This document shows, piece by piece, positions 19,269-26,940 of a stretch of DNA of 44,573 nt (position 1 is the stretch's first letter; the number at the start of each line of letters is the position of its first letter). The stretch comes from Prevotellaceae bacterium UBA1746 (GTDB lineage Bacteria; Bacteroidota; Bacteroidia; Bacteroidales; Bacteroidaceae). The stretch covers positions 1 to 44,573 of the forward strand of contig DCHS01000037.1 in assembly GCA_002314875.1 (NCBI GenBank), written 5' to 3'. A program made the translations under genes and the position numbers. The notes under the pieces were generated by a model. That model did not search any database and had not been told where the DNA came from. It saw only the letters and a program-made list of their open reading frames with translations.

Positions 19269-21365
19269 ATGACAAAAGCACTTATACTTTCTTCCTTTGC
19301 CGTTTGTACCTTGTCGTTGCAGGCCCAGCACATTACGCCCCTTCCCAAGATGGACGGGCAACTCACTGCGCTTGTACTTCAACAGCGGACTAATCCTGAG
19401 GAATTTGCCCGAAAGATGCCGGCAGACCGCATGAATCTCGGTGTCCGTGTGAAGGATGCAGATGCTGTGGTGGAAGCCGTAAGAGCAGCGGGATATGAGG
19501 CCCATGTCATCATTCCTACCGTTGTCTCTGTCACCATCCCGGTGGTTTATCTGCCTGTTTTGGCGGAAATGGAGGCGGTTGAAAGCATGGCTTATCCCCA
19601 TAAGGCAAAACTTGCGCTGAATCTGGCCCGCGAGGATGCTGGCGTTGATAAGATTCAGGCTGGAACCGGCCTCGATACTCCTTTCACGGGCAAAGGTGTT
19701 GTCCTCGGAGTTATCGACCAAGGTTTTGAATACCGCCATCGTGCTTTCCTGGACGATGAAGGAAATTCCCGTGTAAGATCACTATGGAATCGCTCGCTGA
19801 GTGCTGAAACCCAGCCGATGACTACCATCCCCGAGAAGTACGATGTTGGTGGAACGCATGCGACCCATGTGACGAATATCGCTGCCGGTAGTGTGGTGGG
19901 AAACAATTATCATGGTGTTGCTCCCGATGCTGAAATCCTCATGATTCCTTCTCAGTTCTCTGAACATGAAATTCTTGAAGATGTGAACTGGGTGAAGACC
20001 ACCGCAGAAGCCGAAGGAAAACCCTGGGTGGTGAATATGAGTTTCGGAACCACCGTCGGTCCTCATGATGGAACCTCTGGCTTCCTTCCTGAAATAAACG
20101 ATCTTACAGGCCCTGGCGGCATCATCGTTGCTGCCATGGGAAATACAGGAACCAGTTTCATCCATACTCAGGGTGAACTTGCTCCTGGAGAAGCGAAATA
20201 TATTCTCTGCAAAGGCGGTACGGATGCCTTGCTGTATATGGATGTCTGGTGTAATGCCACCGATGGTCGTTCCCATATCAAAGTGACGCCTTTCGGCTAC
20301 CGTACGATGAAAATCTACGATTACGATGTGGCCTTCTGGGATACGGTCGGAACAACTTCCGATGTCATCGATGACCGTAACCATAAGCAGCATATCTATT
20401 TCGATTACGATGTTGAAAAGGTGGCAGCAGAACTGGGAACCTCGTATGCTGGTAATAAGACTTTGCTGGGTTTCAAATTTGAATTGCTTGAAGGCGAAAC
20501 GGAACCGCAGAGTTTCCATGCCTGGACGCTCGAGGAATATGGCAGTTTTGCCGCAACGACGATAAACAGCCAGGCTGACAATATGCTGAAGAGTGACCGC
20601 TCCTATCAGGCCGGAGAGGCTGCAGCCTGCATTCCCAACGCGGTGGCTGTTGGCTGTTATATGACTTCCTCTGGCGTTATGTCTTCGTTTTCCAGTTTCG
20701 GCCCCTGGCTCGGAGAGGGAACGGTAAAACCGCTTGTATCAGCCCCTGGTCAGGTCATCACCAGTGCAGTGTCTAAATATGCCGATGATTTCGAGGTAAC
20801 TCCTGATGTCGTGGAATTTGGTGGTAAGAAATACTATTACGGTCAGATGTCGGGAACTTCCATGGCTTCTCCTTTCGTTGCAGGAACCATCTGTCTGTGG
20901 TTGGAGGCCAATCCGAATCTTGACTATGCTGCCATCGAAGAAATTGTCCGCGCTACTTCTCGTGTAGATGCCGATATCGCCATGGAATATGATAAGGATG
21001 CCGAAGGTAATCTCGTTGAATGGAGTCCCAATGCAGGTTATGGTAAGATTGATGCCTATGCCGGTTTGAAAATGGCGCTCCAGATGGGTGTTCTCGATGG
21101 TATCGGTCGTGTTTCCGAAAGTGAACATCCAGTGACGATCTCCATGAATCCCGATGAATGGCGCATTCTCTTCAACAACGCCGAGCGTTCATCAAACATC
21201 CGTCTGTTCTCCTCGGCGGGAACTCTCGTCCGTCAGCAGTCTCTCCATGGTGTTCAGCAGGGCGATGAAATCCGCCTCCCTCTCACCGGTTTATCTTCCG
21301 GTGTCTATCTCCTTAATATCACCACCTCTCGCAGTAATATCACCCGTAGGGTGCTAATTAGATAG
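19269..21365 (+). CDS. Secreted subtilisin-like (S8) serine protease
   Basis: Exported peptidase of 698 residues with a signal peptide (cleavage near LQA-QHI) and a probable inhibitory pro-region up to about residue 125. The catalytic triad reads as Asp150 ('IDQGFEYRH'), His197 ('GTHATHVTNIAAG') and Ser531 ('SGTSMASPFVAG'), with oxyanion Asn292 in 'AAMGNTG'. The histidine motif is HATHV rather than the usual HGTHV. About 230 residues separate the oxyanion Asn from the catalytic Ser, implying an inserted beta domain, as in many Bacteroidetes subtilases. The end ('GVYLLNITTSRSNITRRVLIR') is a T9SS-like sorting tail. The ATG lies 2 bases after the esterase stop, so the two genes are almost certainly co-transcribed. 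Confidence 0.9.
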   Translation: MTKALILSSFAVCTLSLQAQHITPLPKMDGQLTALVLQQRTNPEEFARKMPADRMNLGVRVKDADAVVEAVRAAGYEAHVIIPTVVSVTIPVVYLPVLAEMEAVESMAYPHKAKLALNLAREDAGVDKIQAGTGLDTPFTGKGVVLGVIDQGFEYRHRAFLDDEGNSRVRSLWNRSLSAETQPMTTIPEKYDVGGTHATHVTNIAAGSVVGNNYHGVAPDAEILMIPSQFSEHEILEDVNWVKTTAEAEGKPWVVNMSFGTTVGPHDGTSGFLPEINDLTGPGGIIVAAMGNTGTSFIHTQGELAPGEAKYILCKGGTDALLYMDVWCNATDGRSHIKVTPFGYRTMKIYDYDVAFWDTVGTTSDVIDDRNHKQHIYFDYDVEKVAAELGTSYAGNKTLLGFKFELLEGETEPQSFHAWTLEEYGSFAATTINSQADNMLKSDRSYQAGEAAACIPNAVAVGCYMTSSGVMSSFSSFGPWLGEGTVKPLVSAPGQVITSAVSKYADDFEVTPDVVEFGGKKYYYGQMSGTSMASPFVAGTICLWLEANPNLDYAAIEEIVRATSRVDADIAMEYDKDAEGNLVEWSPNAGYGKIDAYAGLKMALQMGVLDGIGRVSESEHPVTISMNPDEWRILFNNAERSSNIRLFSSAGTLVRQQSLHGVQQGDEIRLPLTGLSSGVYLLNITTSRSNITRRVLIR

Positions 21366-21369
21366 TTTA

Positions 21370-21421
21370 TCCGCTTCGCTGGTTTAAACCCTTTAAACCC
21401 CTAACCCCTTACCCCTTAACA
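21370..21421 (+). repeat. Fragment of the dispersed mosaic repeat directly before the DedA start
   Basis: The segment starting CGCTTCGCTGGTTTAAACCC is the reverse complement of the AAACCAGCGAAGCG units in the 37.3-kb block, followed by a CCCCTTAAC-type ladder. It fills the gap between the subtilase stop and the ATG at 21422. Confidence 0.6.
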
Positions 21422-22099
21422 ATGGAAATCATCACACAGTGGGTATTGGAACACCTCAGTTATTGGGTCATCGTACTCTTCATGGCCATTGAGAGTTCCT
21501 TCATCCCCTTCCCCTCAGAAGTTATCGTACCCCCTGCAGCCTGGCTTGCAGCTGTTGATAGCAATATGAATATCTTCCTCGTTGTCCTTAGTGCAACGTT
21601 TGGCGCCCTTCTCGGTGCCCTTGTGAACTATGGCCTCGCCCTCTGGTTAGGACGTCCCATCGTTTACGCTTTTGCCAACAGCCGTTTCGGCCATATGTGC
21701 CTCATTGATGCCGGAAAGGTTGAGAAGGCAGAAGTATTCTTTGATAAGCATGGAGCAGTATCAACCTTTGTCGGTCGTCTCATCCCTGCTATCCGCCAGC
21801 TCATCAGCATACCCGCCGGCCTCGCTCGTATGGGCCTCGGCCGCTTCGTCCTCTTCACGACGCTCGGTGCTGCCATCTGGAATTCCGTTCTCGCCGCTCT
21901 CGGCTACTATTGCAGCCGCATCCCTGGTCTCGAAACCAAAGAGCAGGTGGTAGAACTCGCAGGCAAATACAGCCATGAGATTGGCTATGCCCTCTTCGCC
22001 ATCGTCCTCTTCGTCCTCCTCTTTATTATTTATAAGGGCGTGAAAAGTGACGGCAAATCAAATATGGAAATAGAAAATAATAATAATACAAAAATCTAA
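21422..22099 (+). CDS. DedA-family (SNARE-associated/VTT domain) membrane protein
   Basis: Inner-membrane protein of 225 residues from the DedA family, members of which act in membrane homeostasis, probably as lipid (undecaprenyl-phosphate or phospholipid) flippases. The family N-terminus 'ESSFIPFPSEVIVPPAAW' is clear, as is 'FVGRLIPAIRQLISIPAGLARM' around residues 113-134, which carries the conserved arginines. Several hydrophobic segments follow, then a short polar tail. It starts after a 56-base spacer made of repeat-family sequence, and the next gene follows after 3 bases. Confidence 0.9.
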   Translation: MEIITQWVLEHLSYWVIVLFMAIESSFIPFPSEVIVPPAAWLAAVDSNMNIFLVVLSATFGALLGALVNYGLALWLGRPIVYAFANSRFGHMCLIDAGKVEKAEVFFDKHGAVSTFVGRLIPAIRQLISIPAGLARMGLGRFVLFTTLGAAIWNSVLAALGYYCSRIPGLETKEQVVELAGKYSHEIGYALFAIVLFVLLFIIYKGVKSDGKSNMEIENNNNTKI

Positions 22100-22102
22100 A
22101 CC

Positions 22103-25100
22103 ATGAGAAAATCCTTTTTCCTGGCTGTCGCTATAGCAGCAACGCTAAGCGCCTCCGCAACTGTTCGCGATACTCGTACGTTGTCAGGATTCCAAAAGGC
22201 AGGTGCTGAACACACCATCCTCCGTCCCCAGAATATTCTTATGCCAAAGGGACAAATCAACCGCGCTCCTCAGCGTATTACTACCGAAGTTGATGCTGAC
22301 CATCAGATCGTTACCTCCAATTGGAAAATCATGGAGCACGAGAATGGCAGCGACTGGCTCATCTCACAGACCTTCCAAGAAGTAAACAACTGGTGGTACT
22401 CCGGTTGCGACATCAAGGTCTGCAACGACAAGTTCGAAGAGCAGGCTACCATCCATTTCGATGTTCCTGAAGGTGAACACTGCAACTACATCCAGCCCTT
22501 CGGAAAGATCACTACCAAGTTCTTCGATATCAAGGAAGCAACCTGGGAGATGATGATTTATGTTCATTGTACAACCGCTGACTATCAGGGAAAGAACTAC
22601 ATCTTTGTCGTTAACAACAATGGTGAAGTTGTTGCCCAGTATGATGGCTATGCTGCTATGTGGCAGGAAGTTGGCGTTAGCTACAACAAGCAGACCCGCC
22701 TCCTCATCGGCCGTGAAGACAAGACTACGAATCAGATGGTAGTCGATGTTTATAAGAAGGCAGGATGGAGCGGAGGTCCTTCCGTTATCCATACCTTCAC
22801 CGTTGACACCGATCTTACCAACTACTCTTCAGGTTCTGCGGTGAACTGCTTCAGCATCGACGATGAGGCTTTCTACACCGTTAACCACTACGAGCAGAGT
22901 TATGCCGACGGTAAAGACGAGAACTGGATGCCTACCGTTCGTGCCAACAATAACTATGTTGTTGAAATCTACGACGCTGAATTCAATCTTTACAAAACCG
23001 TCAAGAGTCCTGTTGAAACTTCCGATAAGGGCTATTGTATGCAGACCTTCGGCTATTTCAGCAACGAAGATTTGAACCGCGACTACAACCGTGACGGTAG
23101 CAAGAAACTCGATGTTGTCATCAGCCACGAAAACTATTTCACCGATTCCAGCGACGACAACTACCTCTATGGCTGGACCATTTTCGATGAAGACAACAAG
23201 AAGTTGAACAAGTTCGCTGGTCGTGCCGTTGACTGGTGGCCCCTCAATGCCATCAAGGGTCAGGAAGATCAGATGGCGATGTACACCACTGACGAAGAAG
23301 GTAATGGCTATATCGAAGTCTATGAACTTCCCTCCTGCGAATTCGTCAACGCTTTCGATGATACCATCGAAGGCCTCCCCATCACGACCAATTTCAACCG
23401 TGCTGCTGTTCCCGGTGGCTATGACTATGTCATCAGTATCAGCCAGGGTTTCTATGATGAAAACAAGAATATCCTCGGTGTTGTCGGTTGGTTTACCCCC
23501 GAAGGCAAACTCGACAAGCGCGTCAACTTCAATCTCGGTCCCGATGCCCAGTATTTCTCCTGTGCTCTCGGCGATATGATGCTCAATCCCTACCTCTTCG
23601 ATACTGATGAGGGTATGGAATACATCTATACGAAGAAAGTGACCCGAAGTGGTGATGCCAACAGCCTCGACAACATCGTTGTTATTGCTGATGCCGACGG
23701 TAAGACCATCCGCAGTTTTGCTCCCGATGCTACCTATGGGTCTCTCGGCGACTGCGACATCCTCATGGATTCAGAAGGTAACCCCAACCTGATGATTTCC
23801 TTCTACAACGAAGATTCCTACGTTTACGAAATCAACAAGTACGCCTTGCCCTTTACCAAGTGGCCTGGTGGTGGTACGGGTTCCGAGGCTGATCCCTATG
23901 TCATCACTTCCGTTGGTGATTTGATGATGGTGAAGGAAAATCTCACTGCCAACTATGTTGTTGCCAACGATCTCGATTTCTGTCAGCTTGGTGCCGGTTG
24001 GACTCCCGTCCAGCATTTCCGTGGTACCCTCGACGGTCAGGGTCATTCCTTCAAGAATTTCTATCTCACCTCCGACGAATATGCCGCTGGTCTCTTTGGC
24101 TATATTGAAGGTGGTAAGGTGAAGAACATCACCTTCGAACGTCCCGTCCTCAATCCTGGTATGCATTGTAGTTATGCTGGTGTTGTCGGTGCTTATACCT
24201 CCAATTACTCGGAATTTTCCAAGATCACCCTCATCAATCCTCAGTTCATCAGCGATAGTTTCAAGGGAACAGCAGGTTTGATTTCCGGTCTTGCAGGTTC
24301 TTATTCTACCGCTCAGGAGTGCTATGTTGTCGGTGCCAATATCAACGTTCCCGAGGCATCCAACGTCGGTGGTATCTTCGGTGATGCCCGTGCCAGCGGC
24401 ATTGCCAAGGCCTGTATGGTTCAGGGTAGCATAACCGGTAAGTCCTCTGTTGGTGGTATCATGGGTGTAACTCTCGCTGGCAGTTATCCTGTTAACTGCC
24501 ACGTTAATGTTGCCATGACCGCAGAAAACAATGTCGGTGCTCTTGTTGGTGAAAGCCGCAAGCGTGGTACCATCGAGATGAACTACGCAGAAGGTACCGT
24601 TGTTGCTACGGCTGCCGGAGAAGATGCCAAGCTGGGTGCTGGTGGTGTTGTTGGTTATGTTGAGCCCAAGTGGGACGCTGAGTCCAACGCTATGGCTGCT
24701 CGCTACAATATCTCTGCTGTCATCGTTGAGGGTGCTGGTGAAAAGACCTCCGCTCACCGTATTGCAGGTTACACCGTAAACGATTACGACTGGACCGCTG
24801 AAGATATCCGTAGGGGCGAAAACTTCTCAGAAGGTGGTTTGTCCAACAACTTCTCTTCTGCTCCCGTTGTTAAGGGCATGAACACCTCTGCATCTTCTGC
24901 TGATGGTGTCAGCATCAGTGCCAGCGATATCAACGAGGCTTATGCTGCCGCCAATGCTAATTTTGCTTTCGGTAACACCGTCGATGCTCCTTGGGTTTAT
25001 TCCAATGGTAACCTCCATCTCTTCTTCGAAAGCACCATGACGGGTATCGAGAACTGCGAAATGAACGGTGCTACTGGTTCCCGCACTTATGGCGAAGGCA

Positions 25101-25186
25101 TCTTCGACCTCCAGGGCCGTCAGTACAACGCCATCGCTCGCCCCGGCCTCTATGTCATCAATGGCAAGAAGGTCATTATTAAGTAA
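22103..25186 (+). CDS. Large secreted protein with GLUG-like repeats and T9SS-like tail
   Basis: Exported protein of 1027 residues with a signal peptide ending near SAS-ATV. The first ~580 residues form a beta-rich region with many aromatic and Asp/Asn residues, possibly a propeller; I do not recognise its family. From about residue 590 ('GTGSEADPYVITSVGDLMMV') there are GLUG-like beta-helix repeats ('FRGTLDGQGHSFKNFYL', 'AAGLFGYIEGGKVKNITF', 'VGGIFGDARASGIAK'), a module seen in adhesins and IgA-protease-like surface proteins. The end ('FDLQGRQY...GLYVINGKKVIIK') is a T9SS-like tail. Its ATG lies 3 bases after the DedA stop. A surface adhesive or binding role is an inference. Confidence 0.8.
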   Translation: MRKSFFLAVAIAATLSASATVRDTRTLSGFQKAGAEHTILRPQNILMPKGQINRAPQRITTEVDADHQIVTSNWKIMEHENGSDWLISQTFQEVNNWWYSGCDIKVCNDKFEEQATIHFDVPEGEHCNYIQPFGKITTKFFDIKEATWEMMIYVHCTTADYQGKNYIFVVNNNGEVVAQYDGYAAMWQEVGVSYNKQTRLLIGREDKTTNQMVVDVYKKAGWSGGPSVIHTFTVDTDLTNYSSGSAVNCFSIDDEAFYTVNHYEQSYADGKDENWMPTVRANNNYVVEIYDAEFNLYKTVKSPVETSDKGYCMQTFGYFSNEDLNRDYNRDGSKKLDVVISHENYFTDSSDDNYLYGWTIFDEDNKKLNKFAGRAVDWWPLNAIKGQEDQMAMYTTDEEGNGYIEVYELPSCEFVNAFDDTIEGLPITTNFNRAAVPGGYDYVISISQGFYDENKNILGVVGWFTPEGKLDKRVNFNLGPDAQYFSCALGDMMLNPYLFDTDEGMEYIYTKKVTRSGDANSLDNIVVIADADGKTIRSFAPDATYGSLGDCDILMDSEGNPNLMISFYNEDSYVYEINKYALPFTKWPGGGTGSEADPYVITSVGDLMMVKENLTANYVVANDLDFCQLGAGWTPVQHFRGTLDGQGHSFKNFYLTSDEYAAGLFGYIEGGKVKNITFERPVLNPGMHCSYAGVVGAYTSNYSEFSKITLINPQFISDSFKGTAGLISGLAGSYSTAQECYVVGANINVPEASNVGGIFGDARASGIAKACMVQGSITGKSSVGGIMGVTLAGSYPVNCHVNVAMTAENNVGALVGESRKRGTIEMNYAEGTVVATAAGEDAKLGAGGVVGYVEPKWDAESNAMAARYNISAVIVEGAGEKTSAHRIAGYTVNDYDWTAEDIRRGENFSEGGLSNNFSSAPVVKGMNTSASSADGVSISASDINEAYAAANANFAFGNTVDAPWVYSNGNLHLFFESTMTGIENCEMNGATGSRTYGEGIFDLQGRQYNAIARPGLYVINGKKVIIK

Positions 25187-25209
25187 AAGTTAAAAAACTA
25201 AAAGTTCAA

Positions 25210-26400
25210 ATGCTTTCCATAGCATTGCCGACATCCAAGAGTATCTCTGCCCGCGCATTGGTCATCAATACGCTGGCAGGAGGTGCGTGCGAGTTGCAGA
25301 ACCTCTCACCGAGCGATGACACCCGCGTGCTGACCGCTGCACTGGCGAATCGCCCGCAGACGGTGGATATCGGTGCCGCAGGAACTGCCATGCGATTCTC
25401 GACGGCCTATTTTGCCTCCTGCCCCGGCGAGGAACATATCCTAACGGGTACCGAGCGCATGCAGCACCGTCCTATCCGCATCCTCGTCGATGCTCTCCGC
25501 GCCTTGGGGGCCGATATCGAATATCTCCGCGAAGAAGGTTTTCCGCCCCTCCTCATCCGTGGTCGCAAACTCCAGGGTGGGGCAGTGACCGTTCCCGCCG
25601 ATATCAGCAGCCAGTATATCTCTGCGCTGATGATGGTGGCACCGACCTTCGAAAACGGTCTCCGTCTTCAGTTGGAGGGAAAAATCGCCTCTCGCCCCTA
25701 CATCGAGATGACCATGGGTCTGATGAAAGCCTTCGGGGCAACGGCAGATTTTACCGACCATACCATAACGATTCCCCATGCCGACTATCATCGCACGACG
25801 CCCTTCGCCATCGAACGCGACTGGTCAGCGGCTTCCTACTGGTATGAAATCGTGGCCCTCAGTCCCGATGCTACGATAAGTGTCAACCTTCCCGGCCTCG
25901 TTGCCGACAGTCTCCAGGGCGACAGCTGCTGCGCTGAACGCTTTGAACCTCTGGGCGTCAAGACCACCTTCACCGCTGAGGGTGCAGTGTTGACGAAGGA
26001 ACCCCACGACAGCGAGGACGCTCTCCGTTATGACTTCTCCGCCTGTCCCGATCTTGCCCAGACCTTCGTGGTGACGGCAGCCCTCCAGAACCGTCCCTTT
26101 GAGTTTGTGGGTTTGGAGAGCCTTAAAATCAAGGAGACGAATCGTGTGGCGGCGTTGATGACGGAACTCACAAAACTGGGTTATCTTCTTGAAGAACCCT
26201 GTGAAGGAGCGTTGTCCTATCATCTGCACCGTCGTCCCGCCAAAGATGCTCCCTCCATTGCAACCTATGAGGACCATCGTATGGCAATGGCCTTTGCCCC
26301 AGCCGTTGCGCTCTATCCTTCTCTTCACATCGAACACCCTGAGGTAGTCTCTAAGAGCTATCCCGCCTTCTGGGAAGATTTTAGTTCCCTGCATCAATAA
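25210..26400 (+). CDS. aroA: 3-phosphoshikimate 1-carboxyvinyltransferase (EPSP synthase)
   Basis: Sixth step of the shikimate pathway, transferring enolpyruvyl from PEP to shikimate 3-phosphate in the cytoplasm. Visible active-site motifs are Lys10-Ser11 in 'LPTSKSISARALV', 'GAAGTAMRF' at 55-63, 'TGTERMQHRPI' near 79-89, the 'KETNR' block at 308-312 and 'EDHRMAM' at 354-360. At 396 residues it is shorter than E. coli AroA (427) because the N-terminus begins almost at the catalytic lysine, which is common in Bacteroidetes. The 'KETNR' block carries Asn where many homologues have Asp. It starts 23 bases after the GLUG protein. Confidence 0.93.
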   Translation: MLSIALPTSKSISARALVINTLAGGACELQNLSPSDDTRVLTAALANRPQTVDIGAAGTAMRFSTAYFASCPGEEHILTGTERMQHRPIRILVDALRALGADIEYLREEGFPPLLIRGRKLQGGAVTVPADISSQYISALMMVAPTFENGLRLQLEGKIASRPYIEMTMGLMKAFGATADFTDHTITIPHADYHRTTPFAIERDWSAASYWYEIVALSPDATISVNLPGLVADSLQGDSCCAERFEPLGVKTTFTAEGAVLTKEPHDSEDALRYDFSACPDLAQTFVVTAALQNRPFEFVGLESLKIKETNRVAALMTELTKLGYLLEEPCEGALSYHLHRRPAKDAPSIATYEDHRMAMAFAPAVALYPSLHIEHPEVVSKSYPAFWEDFSSLHQ

Positions 26401-26439
26401 CTTAAGATTTGCAAGTTCCCTAAAGTGGTGCATCAATAA
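26383..26439 (+). repeat. Short direct duplication across the aroA stop codon
   Basis: AGTTCCCT plus GCATCAATAA occurs at 26383-26400, spanning the last aroA codons and the stop. It occurs again at 26414-26421 and 26430-26439 with 8 bases inserted. It looks like a small tandem duplication placed just before the next gene's ATG at 26442. Confidence 0.5.
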
Positions 26440-26441
26440 TT

Positions 26442-26831
26442 ATGGCCATCATCGTTCTCATCGTCCTTATCGTCGCCCTGGGCATCGTCGCCGCTTGTTT
26501 CCATTTTATGAGCGGTGAAGAGCAACCCGTCGTCGAAGCCCGTCCTGCGGGCTGCTGCGGCCAGCATGAGGTGTGTGAAAAGGAGAGTCTCCTTGCTGCT
26601 GTTAGCCAGGACATCGAGTATTACGATGATGAGGAACTCGACCGTTTCCGTTGCCGCGAGAGCGATGAATACACCGATGCTGAGATTGACGAATTCGAAG
26701 AGATCTTCAGCACTCTTCGCTCTGAAGAGGTTGCCGGCTGGGTCCGTTCTCTTCAACTTCGTGGCATCAACCTTCCCGACGCCCTCAAAGACGATGTTAT
26801 CCTCGTCGTCGGCGAGCGCCGCATGCAATAA
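26442..26831 (+). CDS. Small membrane-anchored Cys-containing protein of unknown function
   Basis: A 129-residue protein starting with a single membrane segment (residues 2-24), then a short region with a Cys cluster ('AGCCGQHEVCEKES', three Cys), then an acidic, probably helical domain with 'YYDDEELDRFRCRESDEYTDAEIDEFEEIFSTL'. No enzyme motif is recognisable. Similar short proteins occur near aroA in other Bacteroidales, as far as I recall, but I cannot name a family. The Cys cluster might bind metal or form a disulfide; this is inference. It lies 41 bases after aroA and 109 bases before the PorW-like gene. Confidence 0.7.
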   Translation: MAIIVLIVLIVALGIVAACFHFMSGEEQPVVEARPAGCCGQHEVCEKESLLAAVSQDIEYYDDEELDRFRCRESDEYTDAEIDEFEEIFSTLRSEEVAGWVRSLQLRGINLPDALKDDVILVVGERRMQ

Positions 26832-26869
26832 TTCCCCCTCTCCTCCGTTTATTCATAATAAGGTTTAAA

Positions 26870-26940
26870 CGCTTGGTGCCTGCCTACGGCAGGTCCATAA
26901 ACCCTATAAACCTCATAAACCTTATAAACCCCATAAACCC
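26870..26940 (+). repeat. Dispersed mosaic repeat fragment abutting the PorW-like start codon
   Basis: Contains the CCTGCC-TAC-GGCAGG palindrome plus GTCC that recurs in the 37.3-kb block, followed by a five-step ladder of 'CATAAACC/TATAAACC' units running up to the TTG at 26941. The repeat thus occupies the entire ribosome-binding region of the downstream gene. Confidence 0.7.
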
